Part shown: one piece after another, positions 1 to 8,703 of the stretch | Layout: each line of letters opens with the position of its first letter | Numbering within the stretch: the first letter of the stretch is position 1 | Assembly (NCBI RefSeq): GCF_021602345.1 | Contig: NZ_BQID01000013.1 | Coordinates: forward strand, 1-64,000 | Origin: Pseudomonas pharyngis | Lineage (GTDB): Bacteria; Pseudomonadota; Gammaproteobacteria; Pseudomonadales; Pseudomonadaceae | Length of the DNA: 64,000 bases | Direction: 5' to 3' | Made by a program: the position numbers and the translations under genes | Notes under the pieces: model-generated | The model's input: the letters and a program-made list of their open reading frames with translations, nothing else | The model's database searches: none | Told to the model about the DNA's origin: nothing

Positions 1-29
1 ATCTGAGCCATGATCAAACTCTTCAGTTC
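1..29 (-). rRNA. 16S ribosomal RNA, 5' end (partial)
   Basis: Read on the minus strand, the first 29 bases give the conserved 5' terminus of bacterial 16S rRNA, GAACTGAAGAG followed by TTTGATCATGGCTCAG. The gene continues off the left edge. The GAACTGAAGAG form is the one known from Pseudomonas. Only the first few bases of the mature RNA are visible, so the operon copy cannot be told. Confidence 0.95.
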
Positions 30-178
30 AAACATCTTTGGGTTTTGAGAAAACCCTAAACTTGGCTCAGCAATCGTTGGTTACATCTTTGATTTCTCGC
101 GGAGTAACTTGTGATGCTGATAATCTTTCTGACTATCAGTCTAACTCCACAAGCACCCACACGAATTGCTTGATTCAG

Positions 179-190
179 TTGTTAAAGAGC
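179..190 (-). promoter_or_regulatory. rrn antitermination boxA
   Basis: The minus strand reads GCTCTTTAACAA, the boxA core used by the NusB/NusE antitermination complex in rRNA leaders. It lies between rrn promoter P2 and the 16S start, the usual position. This is a sequence match to a known motif. Confidence 0.8.
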
Positions 191-226
191 GGTTGGTTAA
201 GATCTTTCGTCTCAACCGAGGCGCGC

Positions 227-254
227 ATTCTACAGCAGCCTCATTTGCTGTCAA
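227..254 (-). promoter_or_regulatory. rrn promoter P2 (sigma-70)
   Basis: Minus strand -35 TTGACA (249-254), 16 bp spacer, -10 TAGAAT (227-232). A GC-rich discriminator, GCGCGCC, follows, as in stringently controlled rRNA promoters. An AT-rich UP-like stretch lies upstream at about 256-280. Confidence 0.8.
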
Positions 255-324
255 GTGATTATTTTCATTTAAATTCAATCACTTGCGTTAGAAGCAACTC
301 AAGTTGCTCGCTAGCGGGAGGCGA

Positions 325-352
325 ATAATACAGGATCAAAACAGATGGTCAA
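325..352 (-). promoter_or_regulatory. rrn promoter P1 (sigma-70)
   Basis: Minus strand -35 TTGACC (347-352), 16 bp spacer, -10 TATTAT (325-330), then a C-rich discriminator. It lies 98 bp upstream of P2 with identical spacing, the usual tandem rrn arrangement. A 14 bp palindrome with arms GCAACT and AGTTGC (294-307) sits between the two promoters. The stretch 353-443, back to the dehydratase stop codon, shows nothing else I can name. Confidence 0.7.
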
Positions 353-443
353 CCCCCCGAGTAAAAATTCCTTTCCATACCCGACAGGCCAGGTCGTACC
401 TGCGAAAACTACCAAGCTCCGTACCGACTATATAAAGAAGCAA

Positions 444-1400
444 TCATCCAATCACCCCCGCATAGATCGTTCGATCAACATTCCCCCCGGACAGAATCAC
501 ACCGACCGTTTTCCCCTCCCGCCTTTCATGCTCCTGCATCAAGGCCGCCAACGCGGACGCGCCCGCCCCTTCCGCAAGGTTATGGGTATCGGTGTAATAC
601 ACGCGCATGGCCTCGGCTATTTCCTCTTCGCTCACCGAGACGATCCGCGCCGCCCCCTTCCTATAGATGTCGAACGCCTCGGCAATAGGCCTGCGCACAG
701 CAAGGCCGTCGGCAAAGGTGTTGGCCGACGCGGTTTCACAGATCGTTTTCGCTTCGAAAGACAGTTTGGCGGCCATTGCTTCCGTCGACACCACCCCTAC
801 TATCTCGGTACTCAGGCCCAACACATCCCGGGCAGCAATCACACCGCAGATTCCCGAACCACAGCCGATGGGCACATAGACGGTGTCCAACTCTGGCGCT
901 GCACTGAACAGCTCAAGCGCATACGTCGCAACGCCCTTGACCAGTTCGGCATGAAATGGCGGCACCAGGTACAAGTCATGTTCCTGCGCCAGGCGAGCAG
1001 CCTCTTCGCGAGCTTCATCGAAGTCACGCCCGTACTCGACCACCTCACCGCCGAACCCGCGCATGGCGTTGTTCTTTTCCATTGAGTTGCCCTTTGGCAC
1101 AACGATCAATGCCCTCAGCCCCACGGCACTGGCTGCCAGTGCAAGACTTTGGCCATGATTGCCACGCGTCGCAGAAACGATGCCTTTGACGCTCGGGTGC
1201 TCACGGCGCAGCCAGTTCATGAATGTAATGCCACCGCGCACCTTGAAGGCTCCGGTCGGTGTGTAATTTTCGTGTTTGACCCAAACCGTGCATCCCAACC
1301 GCTCGGCCAGCAAAGGCCAGCGATACTGGGCGGTAGCCGGCATCACCTGGTAAACCTGGCGGGCAGCGTGTTCGAGGTCATCGCGCGTGATTGTATGCAT
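444..1400 (-). CDS. threonine dehydratase-like PLP enzyme
   Basis: A 318-residue fold-type II PLP enzyme of the serine/threonine dehydratase family. It probably removes water and ammonia from a hydroxy-amino acid such as threonine to give a 2-oxo acid in the cytoplasm. The PLP lysine lies in TGAFKVRGG, the phosphate-loop region in ATRGNHGQS and a glycine-rich loop in GCGSGICG. There is no C-terminal ACT domain, so it resembles the short catabolic form rather than biosynthetic IlvA. The start is the ATG at 1400 because a GGAGA lies five bases upstream; an upstream in-frame start at 1505 would overlap the divergent regulator and has no such site. It is divergent from an AraC-type gene and lies directly upstream of the rrn promoters. 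The exact substrate is not certain; related enzymes act in hydroxyectoine catabolism. Confidence 0.85.
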   Translation of the reverse strand: MHTITRDDLEHAARQVYQVMPATAQYRWPLLAERLGCTVWVKHENYTPTGAFKVRGGITFMNWLRREHPSVKGIVSATRGNHGQSLALAASAVGLRALIVVPKGNSMEKNNAMRGFGGEVVEYGRDFDEAREEAARLAQEHDLYLVPPFHAELVKGVATYALELFSAAPELDTVYVPIGCGSGICGVIAARDVLGLSTEIVGVVSTEAMAAKLSFEAKTICETASANTFADGLAVRRPIAEAFDIYRKGAARIVSVSEEEIAEAMRVYYTDTHNLAEGAGASALAALMQEHERREGKTVGVILSGGNVDRTIYAGVIG

Positions 1401-1494
1401 GAGCGTCTCCTTGGCTTTGCCCCAGTCTAGGCACGCAGGCGTCGCGTCGGCTTTCAAAAAACGAACCTGACTTTTATGCCATCCCTTCACTACT

Positions 1495-2337
1495 ATGACG
1501 CTCATGAGTCATCGAAACCGTCAGCACATCACACCCCTTGCGGAACCGGTCCGTCGCATCGAGGCAGGTTCGTGGACGATCGAATTGCTGCCCGGCGCAG
1601 CCTACTCGGCACGCTACGTGGCGACCCAGTCAGCGATTGGCTTTGCCTTCGACAGCCAACGCGGCCTGCATGCCATCGGTACTGACCGGGTACGTCCCTT
1701 CGACGCGATGCCCAATGGCCTGGCGTTTGTCCCGGTCGGCTGTGATGTGTTGTCCGAGTCCCCCGTGGGCGGTGAATACCTGCGGGTCATCCGCACCAAA
1801 GGGGGTGCGTTGGCCGGAGATCGGCCATTCAACAACCGCATCGACCCGCAGGCCATTCTCCTCGCCCAGCGAGTGCGCAGAGCGCTGTTGCAGCCCAAAT
1901 GGGACGATGACTGGGAAACCTGGGCGCTTGCGCTGGCTGAGCGCGCCGCAGTTCAGGACGTGCCAGTGCACCGCGGCTCGATCACCGACAGCCGAATGCG
2001 ACGGCTGGATGAGTTCATTGACGCAGGTCTCAATGGCCCGCTCGATGTACTGTCGATGGCACACCTGCTCGAATTGTCCGAAGGCTATTTCACTCGCGCC
2101 TTCAAACAAGCCACGGGCAAAAGCCCCCATAGCTATTTGATCGACCGGCGCCTGGCCAGGGCTCGGGCGATGATATGCGACGGGAAAACGGCCTTGTCGC
2201 AGGTCGCCCTGGCCTGTGGATTCAATTCCCAGGCGCACCTGGCAAGCGCCTTCAAACAACGACTTGGCGTGAGTCCGGCACAATTACGCAAAAGTACTTG
2301 CCACAGCGCCAGCACCGGTAAACAACATCCGTCGTGA
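1495..2337 (+). CDS. AraC-family transcriptional regulator
   Basis: A 280-residue cytoplasmic regulator. The C-terminal ~100 residues carry the two helix-turn-helix motifs of the AraC/XylS family: MAHLLELSEGYFTRAFKQ in the first and QVALACGFNSQAHLASAFK in the second, followed by the usual GVSPAQLR end. The N-terminal ~165 residues should be a ligand or dimer domain of unrecognised specificity. It is divergent from the dehydratase gene across 94 bp, so it probably regulates that enzyme and itself; this is inferred from position only. Start at 1495 or at the in-frame ATG at 1504; neither has a strong ribosome site. Confidence 0.88.
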   Translation: MTLMSHRNRQHITPLAEPVRRIEAGSWTIELLPGAAYSARYVATQSAIGFAFDSQRGLHAIGTDRVRPFDAMPNGLAFVPVGCDVLSESPVGGEYLRVIRTKGGALAGDRPFNNRIDPQAILLAQRVRRALLQPKWDDDWETWALALAERAAVQDVPVHRGSITDSRMRRLDEFIDAGLNGPLDVLSMAHLLELSEGYFTRAFKQATGKSPHSYLIDRRLARARAMICDGKTALSQVALACGFNSQAHLASAFKQRLGVSPAQLRKSTCHSASTGKQHPS

Positions 2338-2490
2338 TCGCTGTCTTCTGATCCGAAAAATCACGCCCACAACCCTTCGGGTCGTGTTCTGCAATGCCGA
2401 TTGCACGTCGTTCATGCAGGCTGCACGAACCCCCTCAGCCCTGCTATCGCACAACCCCTGATCCAGACGCCTTTGGCCGAGACGCGCGAC

Positions 2491-2505
2491 TGGCATGGCA
2501 AATGC
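2491..2505 (+). promoter_or_regulatory. sigma-54-like -24/-12 promoter
   Basis: TGGCATG, four bases, then ATGC places GG and GC exactly as in the RpoN consensus (TGGCAYG N4 TTGC). The only clear deviation is A for the first T of the -12 element. It lies 75 bp before the hemerythrin start codon. The rest of 2338-2579 holds a small hairpin, ACCC-TTC-GGGT, near 2377 and no gene. Confidence 0.55.
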
Positions 2506-2579
2506 GTTGTTCTTCGGGAATCCACGGCGCCGAGAGACATCGGACTGTGTTCTAACCCTGAATAGCAGAGGCAACCAAC

Positions 2580-3056
2580 ATGAACGCGATCGACCTTCTG
2601 AAAGCCGACCACGAGAAAGTCAAAGGGATCCTGAGTCAACTCAGCGAATCGACGGACCGGGCCCTGAAAAAACGTGTCGAGCTACTGGGCAAACTGGAAA
2701 TGGAGATCTCGATCCACACCCGACTCGAAGAGGAAATCCTTTATCCGGCCTTCAAGGAAGCCGGCACCAAGGAACAGGACATCATGTACTTCGAAGCCAA
2801 GGAAGAGCACCGCACCGTGGATTCGCTGGTGCTGCCAGACCTCAAACTGACTGATCCGGGGACGCCCGAGTTCGCTGGTCGGGTCAAAGTGGTCAAGGAG
2901 CTTCTGGAGCATCACATCGAAGAGGAAGAAACCGAGATGTTTCCGCAGGCAAAAAAACTCCTCGGCAAAGCGAAGCTCGATGAACTGGGCGAACAAATGG
3001 AAGCGATGAAAGCCAGCTACAAAAAGGAAATGATGGCCGGCAACGTGGCGGCGTGA
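2580..3056 (+). CDS. hemerythrin HHE domain protein
   Basis: A 158-residue protein with a single hemerythrin-like four-helix bundle, expected to bind a di-iron centre and sense or carry oxygen or NO, or to protect against oxidative stress, in the cytoplasm. Candidate iron ligands follow the family spacing: H11 (KADHEKV), H46 and E50-E51 (IHTRLEEE), H76 (EEHRTV) and H112 with E116 (EHHIEEEE). The C-terminal tail is basic and Met/Lys-rich. AGAGG lies eight bases before the ATG. The gene is monocistronic: a sigma-54-like promoter stands upstream and a strong terminator directly downstream. The physiological role is not readable from sequence. Confidence 0.9.
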   Translation: MNAIDLLKADHEKVKGILSQLSESTDRALKKRVELLGKLEMEISIHTRLEEEILYPAFKEAGTKEQDIMYFEAKEEHRTVDSLVLPDLKLTDPGTPEFAGRVKVVKELLEHHIEEEETEMFPQAKKLLGKAKLDELGEQMEAMKASYKKEMMAGNVAA

Positions 3057-3072
3057 TGTTCCCGAAACCCAG

Positions 3073-3100
3073 AAAGCCCGGCATCTGCCGGGCTTTTCTT
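3073..3100 (+). terminator. rho-independent terminator after hemerythrin gene
   Basis: AAAGCCCGGC (3073-3082), loop ATCT, GCCGGGCTTT (3087-3096), then more T. It lies 16 bases after the stop codon. Confidence 0.9.
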
Positions 3101-3248
3101 TGGGTTGATATCACGCTCGATTCCCGCGAATTTTCATCCGCCCGCCGGTGGCATTCAAACGCCGTTGTGTGGTGTCCTGTCCGTCATGAGCCCGCTGTTC
3201 CCATACGGGCTCACAACATTCCGGCCATTAACCGATGAGGTCCGTTTC

Positions 3249-4088
3249 ATGAGCAAGACGTCTTACGTGCCACCCAAGGTCTGGAAACACAGCGCGCCTT
3301 CCGGCGGCCAATTCGCCAATATCAATCGCCCGATTGCCGGGCCGACGCATGAAAAAACGCTGCCGATCGGCAAGCACCCGCTGCAGCTCTACTCACTGGC
3401 CACGCCCAATGGCGTGAAGGTAACCATTCTGCTCGAAGAATTACTGGCGCTCGGCTGCACCGACGCTGAATACGATGCCTGGCTGATCCGCATCAACGAA
3501 GGAGACCAGTTCTCCAGCGGATTTGTCGAGATCAACCCCAACTCGAAAATTCCGGCTTTATTGGACCGCAGCGTGGAACCGGGCATTCGCGTATTCGAAT
3601 CCGGGTCGATCCTGTTGTATCTGGCGGAGAAATTCGGCGCCTTCCTGCCCTCCGATCCGGCGGGTCGCACCGAAACCCTGAACTGGCTGTTCTGGCAGAT
3701 GGGTGCTGCGCCGTATCTGGGCGGTGGCTTCGGGCATTTCTATGCGTATGCGCCGGAAAAACTCGAATACCCGATCAATCGATTCACCATGGAAGCCAAG
3801 CGTCAGCTGGATGTACTCGATCGCCGCCTGAGCGAAAGCCCTTACCTTGCCGGCAACGACTACACCATCGCCGACATCGCGGTCTGGCCGTGGTACGGAC
3901 AACTGGTGCGCAACAATGTGTACTCCGCCGCCGAGTTTCTGAGCGCCCATGAATACACCCACGTGCAGCGCTGGGCGCAAGAGATTGCCGAACGACCTGC
4001 GGTGATTCGCGGCCAGCGCGTCAACCGGACGTGGGGCGATGAAGCGAGCCAGGTTCCAGAACGGCATCAAGCAAGCGATCTCGATTGA
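3249..4088 (+). CDS. yghU: glutathione S-transferase, YghU type
   Basis: A 279-residue Nu-class glutathione transferase / disulfide-bond oxidoreductase resembling E. coli YghU (288 residues), which uses glutathione to reduce organic hydroperoxides and disulfides. The thioredoxin-like N domain holds LYSLATPNGVKVTILLEEL and NPNSKIPAL; the helical C domain holds YTIADIAVWPWYG. The unusual long N-terminal stretch with KVWKHSAPSGGQFANINRP is typical of the YghU group. The start is the ATG at 3249, with GAGG eight bases upstream; the reading frame is open back to 3105, but that part is non-conserved and follows the terminator. Monocistronic, convergent with the DUF2269 gene. Confidence 0.9.
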   Translation: MSKTSYVPPKVWKHSAPSGGQFANINRPIAGPTHEKTLPIGKHPLQLYSLATPNGVKVTILLEELLALGCTDAEYDAWLIRINEGDQFSSGFVEINPNSKIPALLDRSVEPGIRVFESGSILLYLAEKFGAFLPSDPAGRTETLNWLFWQMGAAPYLGGGFGHFYAYAPEKLEYPINRFTMEAKRQLDVLDRRLSESPYLAGNDYTIADIAVWPWYGQLVRNNVYSAAEFLSAHEYTHVQRWAQEIAERPAVIRGQRVNRTWGDEASQVPERHQASDLD

Positions 4089-4103
4089 ACTTCACCTGAT
4101 ACG

Positions 4104-4142
4104 ACGCAACGTCCGGTGCGAAGTCTGTATCGGGCGTTGCGT
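4104..4142. terminator. inverted repeat between convergent genes
   Basis: Arms ACGCAACGTCC (4104-4114) and GGGCGTTGCGT (4132-4142) pair over 11 positions with one wobble, around a 17-base loop. It lies between the yghU stop and the convergent DUF2269 stop. There is no T-tract, so a terminator role is only likely. Confidence 0.4.
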
Positions 4143-4145
4143 TCG

Positions 4146-4637
4146 CTACACCAACAAGTCAGCCCACTGTCCCGGCGTCATCTTCGTCACCATCAGCAGC
4201 ACGATCACGAACATCCCCAGAAAACCGGCAACCCCCATCCAGAACCATTTTCGGTACACGCAACGGTACTCATCGGCAAGCCCGCCCCCCGTTTCGACTG
4301 CGCTCGACGCCATCATGTACAAACGCTTCTGAAGCACCAATACCGGTAACCAGAGCGACCCGACGCACAGGAAAATGATCAAGGAGGTCAGGACCCATTC
4401 CGTGGTCAGAGGCAGTCCGGCAAGCCTGGTCAACCCGTAACCCGTCACGATCTGGATAAAGCCCGCCGGCGTGGTGATCCAGGCGTCGAACCGTACGACC
4501 ATTCTCGACACGTGCGCTATCACCAAAGGGTTGGCTGTACGGCTCGCGGCGATCAGGTAGAGGTACGAGCCCATGCCGAATCCGAACAGGAAAACCGCGG
4601 CGACGATGTGAATGTATTTGAGGCACAGATAGAGCAC
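4146..4637 (-). CDS. DUF2269 family integral membrane protein
   Basis: A 163-residue inner-membrane protein with four hydrophobic segments at about residues 5-27, 50-70, 80-103 and 132-152. The N-terminal KYIHIVAAVFLFG and the central TTPAGFIQIVTGYGL match the DUF2269 family, whose function is unknown. Its start codon lies two bases after the stop of the upstream saccharopine-dehydrogenase-like gene, so the two are very likely translated together. This suggests a joint role at the membrane, but nothing in the sequence shows the reaction. Confidence 0.8.
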   Translation of the reverse strand: MLYLCLKYIHIVAAVFLFGFGMGSYLYLIAASRTANPLVIAHVSRMVVRFDAWITTPAGFIQIVTGYGLTRLAGLPLTTEWVLTSLIIFLCVGSLWLPVLVLQKRLYMMASSAVETGGGLADEYRCVYRKWFWMGVAGFLGMFVIVLLMVTKMTPGQWADLLV

Positions 4638-4639
4638 GG

Positions 4640-5767
4640 TCAGTTCTGCCCATCAGAGAAATGCATCGACAGGCTCAGATTCTGCGGATCGTTGATGGCC
4701 GCCATGTATTCGTCGACAGTGATCTCGCCCACGCAAGGACGCGCGCCAGCCTCGGGCGGATATCCCCGGGCGATTTTCGCAGCCAGGGCAACGGCTGCGC
4801 AGCTCGGGATCTCCGGCCCCTTGTCATTGCGGGCGGTGAGCTGGACCGTCATGGCCAGCGGATTGCCGTCGATGCCGAGCCCCTTCACGTCGATGTACAT
4901 CGCGCTTTTGCCATCACCGAATCGCTCGAACCAGGTGCCCCAACGATGAAGCCGCGCCGCCCAGGGAACATGATCACGAAACGCACCAAACCTGCGGGCC
5001 AGGGCGAACAGGCCGTTGGCCACTCCACCCAGCTTAAGGCCCGCACCCGCCTTGAAACTCAAGGTTCGGGCACCATAGCGGCTGGCAAAAATGTCCATGT
5101 CCGGCACGTCGACATTCGCCAGCACCCGAACGCCCAGGTGAGGCATCTTGCGCAACGTCAGGTCGAGCCAGCCTGCCACCTCATGAACCTGGCCATTCCT
5201 GAGCTGCCTGATCGGCTTGCCGGCGTAGGCCAGAACACCTTCAACCGTCGAAAGGCCCGGCATTTTCGCCGACGAGGAAATGCCATGTTCGATCGAATCG
5301 ATACGAGAGAAGCGATACTGATGCTCATCGATAAGGGCCGATGAAAGTGTCGGCACCGAACTGCAACCGCTGAGAATTGCCACGCCAGCCTGTTTCGCAC
5401 GGGCATCGAGGACTCCGATGCCGTTGACGAACGTTCGGCAGTCGGACAAGTCGCAATAATGCACACCCGCGTCTATGCAGCGCTCGGCGACCGCATAGGA
5501 TTGCCCTTGAAACGGGCCCCCGGTGTGGATGACCAATTGGATGTTCATCGTTTTCAGAACCGCTTCAAACCCTTCCCCCATCGCATTGCCGCACCAACTC
5601 TCGCAGACGACGCCCGACAGGGTTTTCAGCTCGTCGACTTTGCGCATCAGTTTCTGAGGGTCGCGACCGGAGATCACCAGCGTGATGTCCGGCATCGCAA
5701 TCAAATGCCGGCTGACAATGCTGCCGAAATTCCCGTAACCGCCGACCACTAAAACCCTGAGTGCCAC
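4640..5767 (-). CDS. saccharopine dehydrogenase-like NAD(P)-binding protein
   Basis: A 375-residue protein with an N-terminal Rossmann fold: VLVVGGYGNFGSIVSRHL is the dinucleotide loop and ISGRDPQKL follows the second strand. It belongs to the saccharopine dehydrogenase / trans-acting enoyl reductase-like group. The first ~130 residues form the nucleotide domain, with CDLSDCRTFV and a region after it, LSGCSSVPTLSSALID, as seen in this group. The substrate is unknown; lysine metabolism is unlikely without neighbours of that pathway. It forms a two-gene operon with the DUF2269 protein. A palindrome lies about 60 bp upstream of its start. Confidence 0.75.
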   Translation of the reverse strand: MALRVLVVGGYGNFGSIVSRHLIAMPDITLVISGRDPQKLMRKVDELKTLSGVVCESWCGNAMGEGFEAVLKTMNIQLVIHTGGPFQGQSYAVAERCIDAGVHYCDLSDCRTFVNGIGVLDARAKQAGVAILSGCSSVPTLSSALIDEHQYRFSRIDSIEHGISSSAKMPGLSTVEGVLAYAGKPIRQLRNGQVHEVAGWLDLTLRKMPHLGVRVLANVDVPDMDIFASRYGARTLSFKAGAGLKLGGVANGLFALARRFGAFRDHVPWAARLHRWGTWFERFGDGKSAMYIDVKGLGIDGNPLAMTVQLTARNDKGPEIPSCAAVALAAKIARGYPPEAGARPCVGEITVDEYMAAINDPQNLSLSMHFSDGQN

Positions 5768-5827
5768 GCAATGCTTCCTTGAAATAATTGAATGATTTCA
5801 GTCGTACCTCTGTGAGCTACGCACCTG

Positions 5828-5842
5828 CTGACGCATCGTCAG
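5828..5842. promoter_or_regulatory. palindrome, candidate operator
   Basis: CTGACG-CAT-CGTCAG is a perfect 6-3-6 palindrome. It lies in the 369 bp gap (5768-6136) between two divergent units, 61 bp upstream of the saccharopine-like gene. The regulator is unknown. I see nothing else nameable in this gap except the ribosome site of glcD near 6118. Confidence 0.35.
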
Positions 5843-6136
5843 AATCGCAGCCCCGAAGCCGATGAACCGGTCTCACCACCCGGATGGCCCAACGGGACAG
5901 CGCAGGCTAAGGGGCTCGGGTCCAGGGCTGGCAATGGCAATCGCGGCAACCTGGGTAAAGGCCAGAATCGAGTGAGAGTCCATTCCATGCTCATTGGGGT
6001 GAAGTGGCGGCATATTACAGGAGCACGCGGGACAACGAACTACCGGACGCTACGCTTTACTTCTCGGTGTCAGCGGCCCAATGATGGAAACCGGCACCGA
6101 CCTCGAATAACGACAACGGAGGGTCGCCCACCGATC

Positions 6137-7636
6137 ATGAACATTCTCTACGACGAACAGGTCGACGGCGCCTTGCCCGACGTCGACAAAGCCGCGCTTC
6201 TGCAAGCCCTGCAGCACCAATGGCCAGACCTGGACGTGCTGCATCAGCGCGAGGAACTGAAACCGTACGAGTGCGATGGCCTCTCGGCCTACCGCACCAC
6301 GCCGCTGCTGGTGGTACTGCCACGGCACATCGATGAAGTTCAGGGCGTGTTGCAGATCTGCCATGAACGACGGGTGCCGGTGGTGGCCCGGGGCGCGGGG
6401 ACCGGTTTGTCCGGCGGTGCATTGCCGCTGGAAAAAGGCGTGCTGCTGGTGATGGCGCGTTTCAACAACATCCTGCAGATCGACTCAAAGGCCCGCACTG
6501 CACGGGTTCAACCCGGTGTGCGCAACCTGGCGATTTCCCAGGCCGCCGCGCCGTTCGGGCTGTATTACGCACCTGACCCTTCCTCGCAAATCGCCTGCTC
6601 GATCGGCGGCAACGTGGCGGAAAACGCCGGTGGTGTGCATTGCCTCAAGTACGGCTTGACCGTGCACAACCTGCTCAAGGTCGAGATCCTCACCGTCGAT
6701 GGCGAACGCCTGACGCTGGGTTCGGACGCACTGGATTCCCCCGGTTTCGACCTGTTGGCGCTGTTCACCGGTTCCGAAGGCCTGCTCGGGGTCATCACCG
6801 AAGTCACGGTCAAACTTTTACCCAAACCGCAGACGGCCAAAGTGCTGCTGGCGGCGTTCGACTCCGTGGAAAAGGCTGGCCGCGCCGTGGCGGATATCAT
6901 CGCGGCCGGCATCATTCCCGGTGGCCTGGAGATGATGGACAATCTGGCGATCCGCGCTGCTGAAGACTTCATCCACGCCGGTTATCCGGTGGATGCCGAG
7001 GCGATTCTGCTCTGCGAACTCGATGGCGTTGAAGCCGATGTTCACGATGACTGTGCGCGGGTCCGACAAGTGCTCGAGCACGCCGGCGCCACCGAACTGC
7101 GTCAGGCCCGGGACGAAGCCGAACGCGTGCGATTCTGGGCCGGACGCAAAAACGCCTTCCCCGCCGTGGGCCGGTTGTCGCCGGACTATTACTGCATGGA
7201 TGGCACCATCCCGCGCCGCGAGTTGCCCGGCGTACTGCATGCGATTGCACAGCTTTCAGCCGAATACGGCCTGCGAGTCGCCAACGTATTCCATGCCGGC
7301 GACGGCAACATGCATCCACTGATTCTGTTCGACGCCAACCAGCCCGGCGAGCTGGAACGTGCTGAAACGCTGGGTGGCAAGATCCTCGAACTGTGCGTCA
7401 AGGTCGGCGGCAGCATCACCGGTGAACACGGCGTGGGCCGGGAAAAAATCAACCAGATGTGCGCGCAGTTCAACAGTGATGAGCTGACCCTGTTCCACGC
7501 CGTCAAAGCCGCGTTCGATCCCGGCGGCCTGCTCAACCCCGGCAAAAACATTCCGACCCTGCACCGCTGCGCCGAATTCGGCGCCCTGCACGTGCATCAC
7601 GGGCAGTTGCCCTTCCCCGAACTGGAGCGGTTCTGA
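6137..7636 (+). CDS. glcD: glycolate oxidase subunit GlcD
   Basis: The 499-residue FAD subunit of glycolate dehydrogenase, which oxidises glycolate to glyoxylate and passes electrons on through GlcF. The FAD-binding PCMH domain (about residues 55-235) has the motif ARGAGTGLSGGAL and PSSQIACSIGGNVAENAGG; the C-terminal FAD-oxidase domain ends in HAGDGNMHPLI and SGEHGVG-like GSITGEHGVGREK. Length equals E. coli GlcD (499). The ATG at 6137 is chosen because homologues begin there; the frame is open further upstream without similarity. A GGAGGG lies 13 bases before it, rather far. First gene of glcDEF, overlapping glcE by one base. Confidence 0.96.
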   Translation: MNILYDEQVDGALPDVDKAALLQALQHQWPDLDVLHQREELKPYECDGLSAYRTTPLLVVLPRHIDEVQGVLQICHERRVPVVARGAGTGLSGGALPLEKGVLLVMARFNNILQIDSKARTARVQPGVRNLAISQAAAPFGLYYAPDPSSQIACSIGGNVAENAGGVHCLKYGLTVHNLLKVEILTVDGERLTLGSDALDSPGFDLLALFTGSEGLLGVITEVTVKLLPKPQTAKVLLAAFDSVEKAGRAVADIIAAGIIPGGLEMMDNLAIRAAEDFIHAGYPVDAEAILLCELDGVEADVHDDCARVRQVLEHAGATELRQARDEAERVRFWAGRKNAFPAVGRLSPDYYCMDGTIPRRELPGVLHAIAQLSAEYGLRVANVFHAGDGNMHPLILFDANQPGELERAETLGGKILELCVKVGGSITGEHGVGREKINQMCAQFNSDELTLFHAVKAAFDPGGLLNPGKNIPTLHRCAEFGALHVHHGQLPFPELERF

Positions 7637-8700
7637 TGGGCGACGCGATGGATTTCGATGACAGCGCCGCGCTGCTCGAACAGGTCAACCGGGCACTGGA
7701 AAACGCCACGCCGCTGCGCATTCAAGGGGCCAACAGCAAGGCGTTTCTCGGGCGCATCGTCGGTGGCGAGATTCTCGACACCCGCGCCCATCGCGGCATC
7801 GTCAGCTACGACCCGACCGAACTGGTGATCACCGCACGCTGCGGTACTCCACTAGTGGAACTGCTGGCCGTGCTGGACGCTTCGCAACAGATGCTGGCGT
7901 GCGAACCACCGGCCTTCGCCGACGATGCCACGGTCGGCGGCATGGTCGCCAGTGGCCTGTCCGGGCCGCGTCGGCCCTGGTCGGGATCGGTGCGCGACTT
8001 TGTGCTCGGCACACGGATCATCACCGGTCATGGCAAACACCTGCGGTTCGGCGGCGAAGTCATGAAGAACGTCGCCGGTTATGACCTGTCGCGCCTGATG
8101 GCCGGCAGTTACGGCTCGCTCGGGGTGATCACCGAAGTCTCGCTCAAGGTGCTGCCCAAACCGCGAGCGTGCCTGAGCCTCAGTCTGGAAATGCCCAGCG
8201 AACAGGCGTTGCTGCGTCTGGCCGAATGGGGCCAGCAACCGTTGCCGATCAGCGCCGCGTGTCACGATGGCCAGCAACTGCATTTGCGTCTTGAGGGTGG
8301 CGAAAGTTCGGTGGCGGCCGCCCATGATCGCCTGGGTGGCGAGCTGATCGACAGTTCGTTCTGGGCCGATCTCAACGAACAACACCTGGCCTTCTTCGAC
8401 GAAGACCAACCGCTCTGGCGCCTGTCCGTGCCGCTGAACACGCCGCCGCTGAACCTGCCCGGCCAGCAGTGGCTCGACTGGGGCGGCGCGCAACGCTGGC
8501 TCAAATCGACGGCCGAAGCTGCGGTCATTCGCAAAGTGGTCGACGAAGTCGGCGGGCATGCGACCTGTTATAGCCACGGTCTGATCGACGAGCCGTTCCA
8601 TCCTCTGGCGCCCGCCCTGCTGCACTATCACCGCCAACTCAAACGACAACTCGACCCCCGGGGCATTTTCAATCCCGGGCGTCTGTACGCGGAGCTTTGA
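7636..8700 (+). CDS. glcE: glycolate oxidase subunit GlcE
   Basis: A 354-residue second FAD-binding subunit of glycolate dehydrogenase, with a single PCMH-type domain. Residues in FADDATVGGMVASGLSGPRR and VMKNVAGYDLSRLMAGSYGSLGVI match the family, and it ends in the short conserved RGIFNPGRLY. It has lost the long substrate domain seen in GlcD, as expected for GlcE. Its ATG overlaps the glcD stop (TGATG), so translation is coupled; glcF starts three bases after its stop. Confidence 0.95.
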   Translation: MGDAMDFDDSAALLEQVNRALENATPLRIQGANSKAFLGRIVGGEILDTRAHRGIVSYDPTELVITARCGTPLVELLAVLDASQQMLACEPPAFADDATVGGMVASGLSGPRRPWSGSVRDFVLGTRIITGHGKHLRFGGEVMKNVAGYDLSRLMAGSYGSLGVITEVSLKVLPKPRACLSLSLEMPSEQALLRLAEWGQQPLPISAACHDGQQLHLRLEGGESSVAAAHDRLGGELIDSSFWADLNEQHLAFFDEDQPLWRLSVPLNTPPLNLPGQQWLDWGGAQRWLKSTAEAAVIRKVVDEVGGHATCYSHGLIDEPFHPLAPALLHYHRQLKRQLDPRGIFNPGRLYAEL

Positions 8701-8703
8701 GCC

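Noticed and set aside
345-1085. 246-codon frame antisense to the dehydratase
   Set aside because: The minus strand carries a clear PLP enzyme with its ribosome site.
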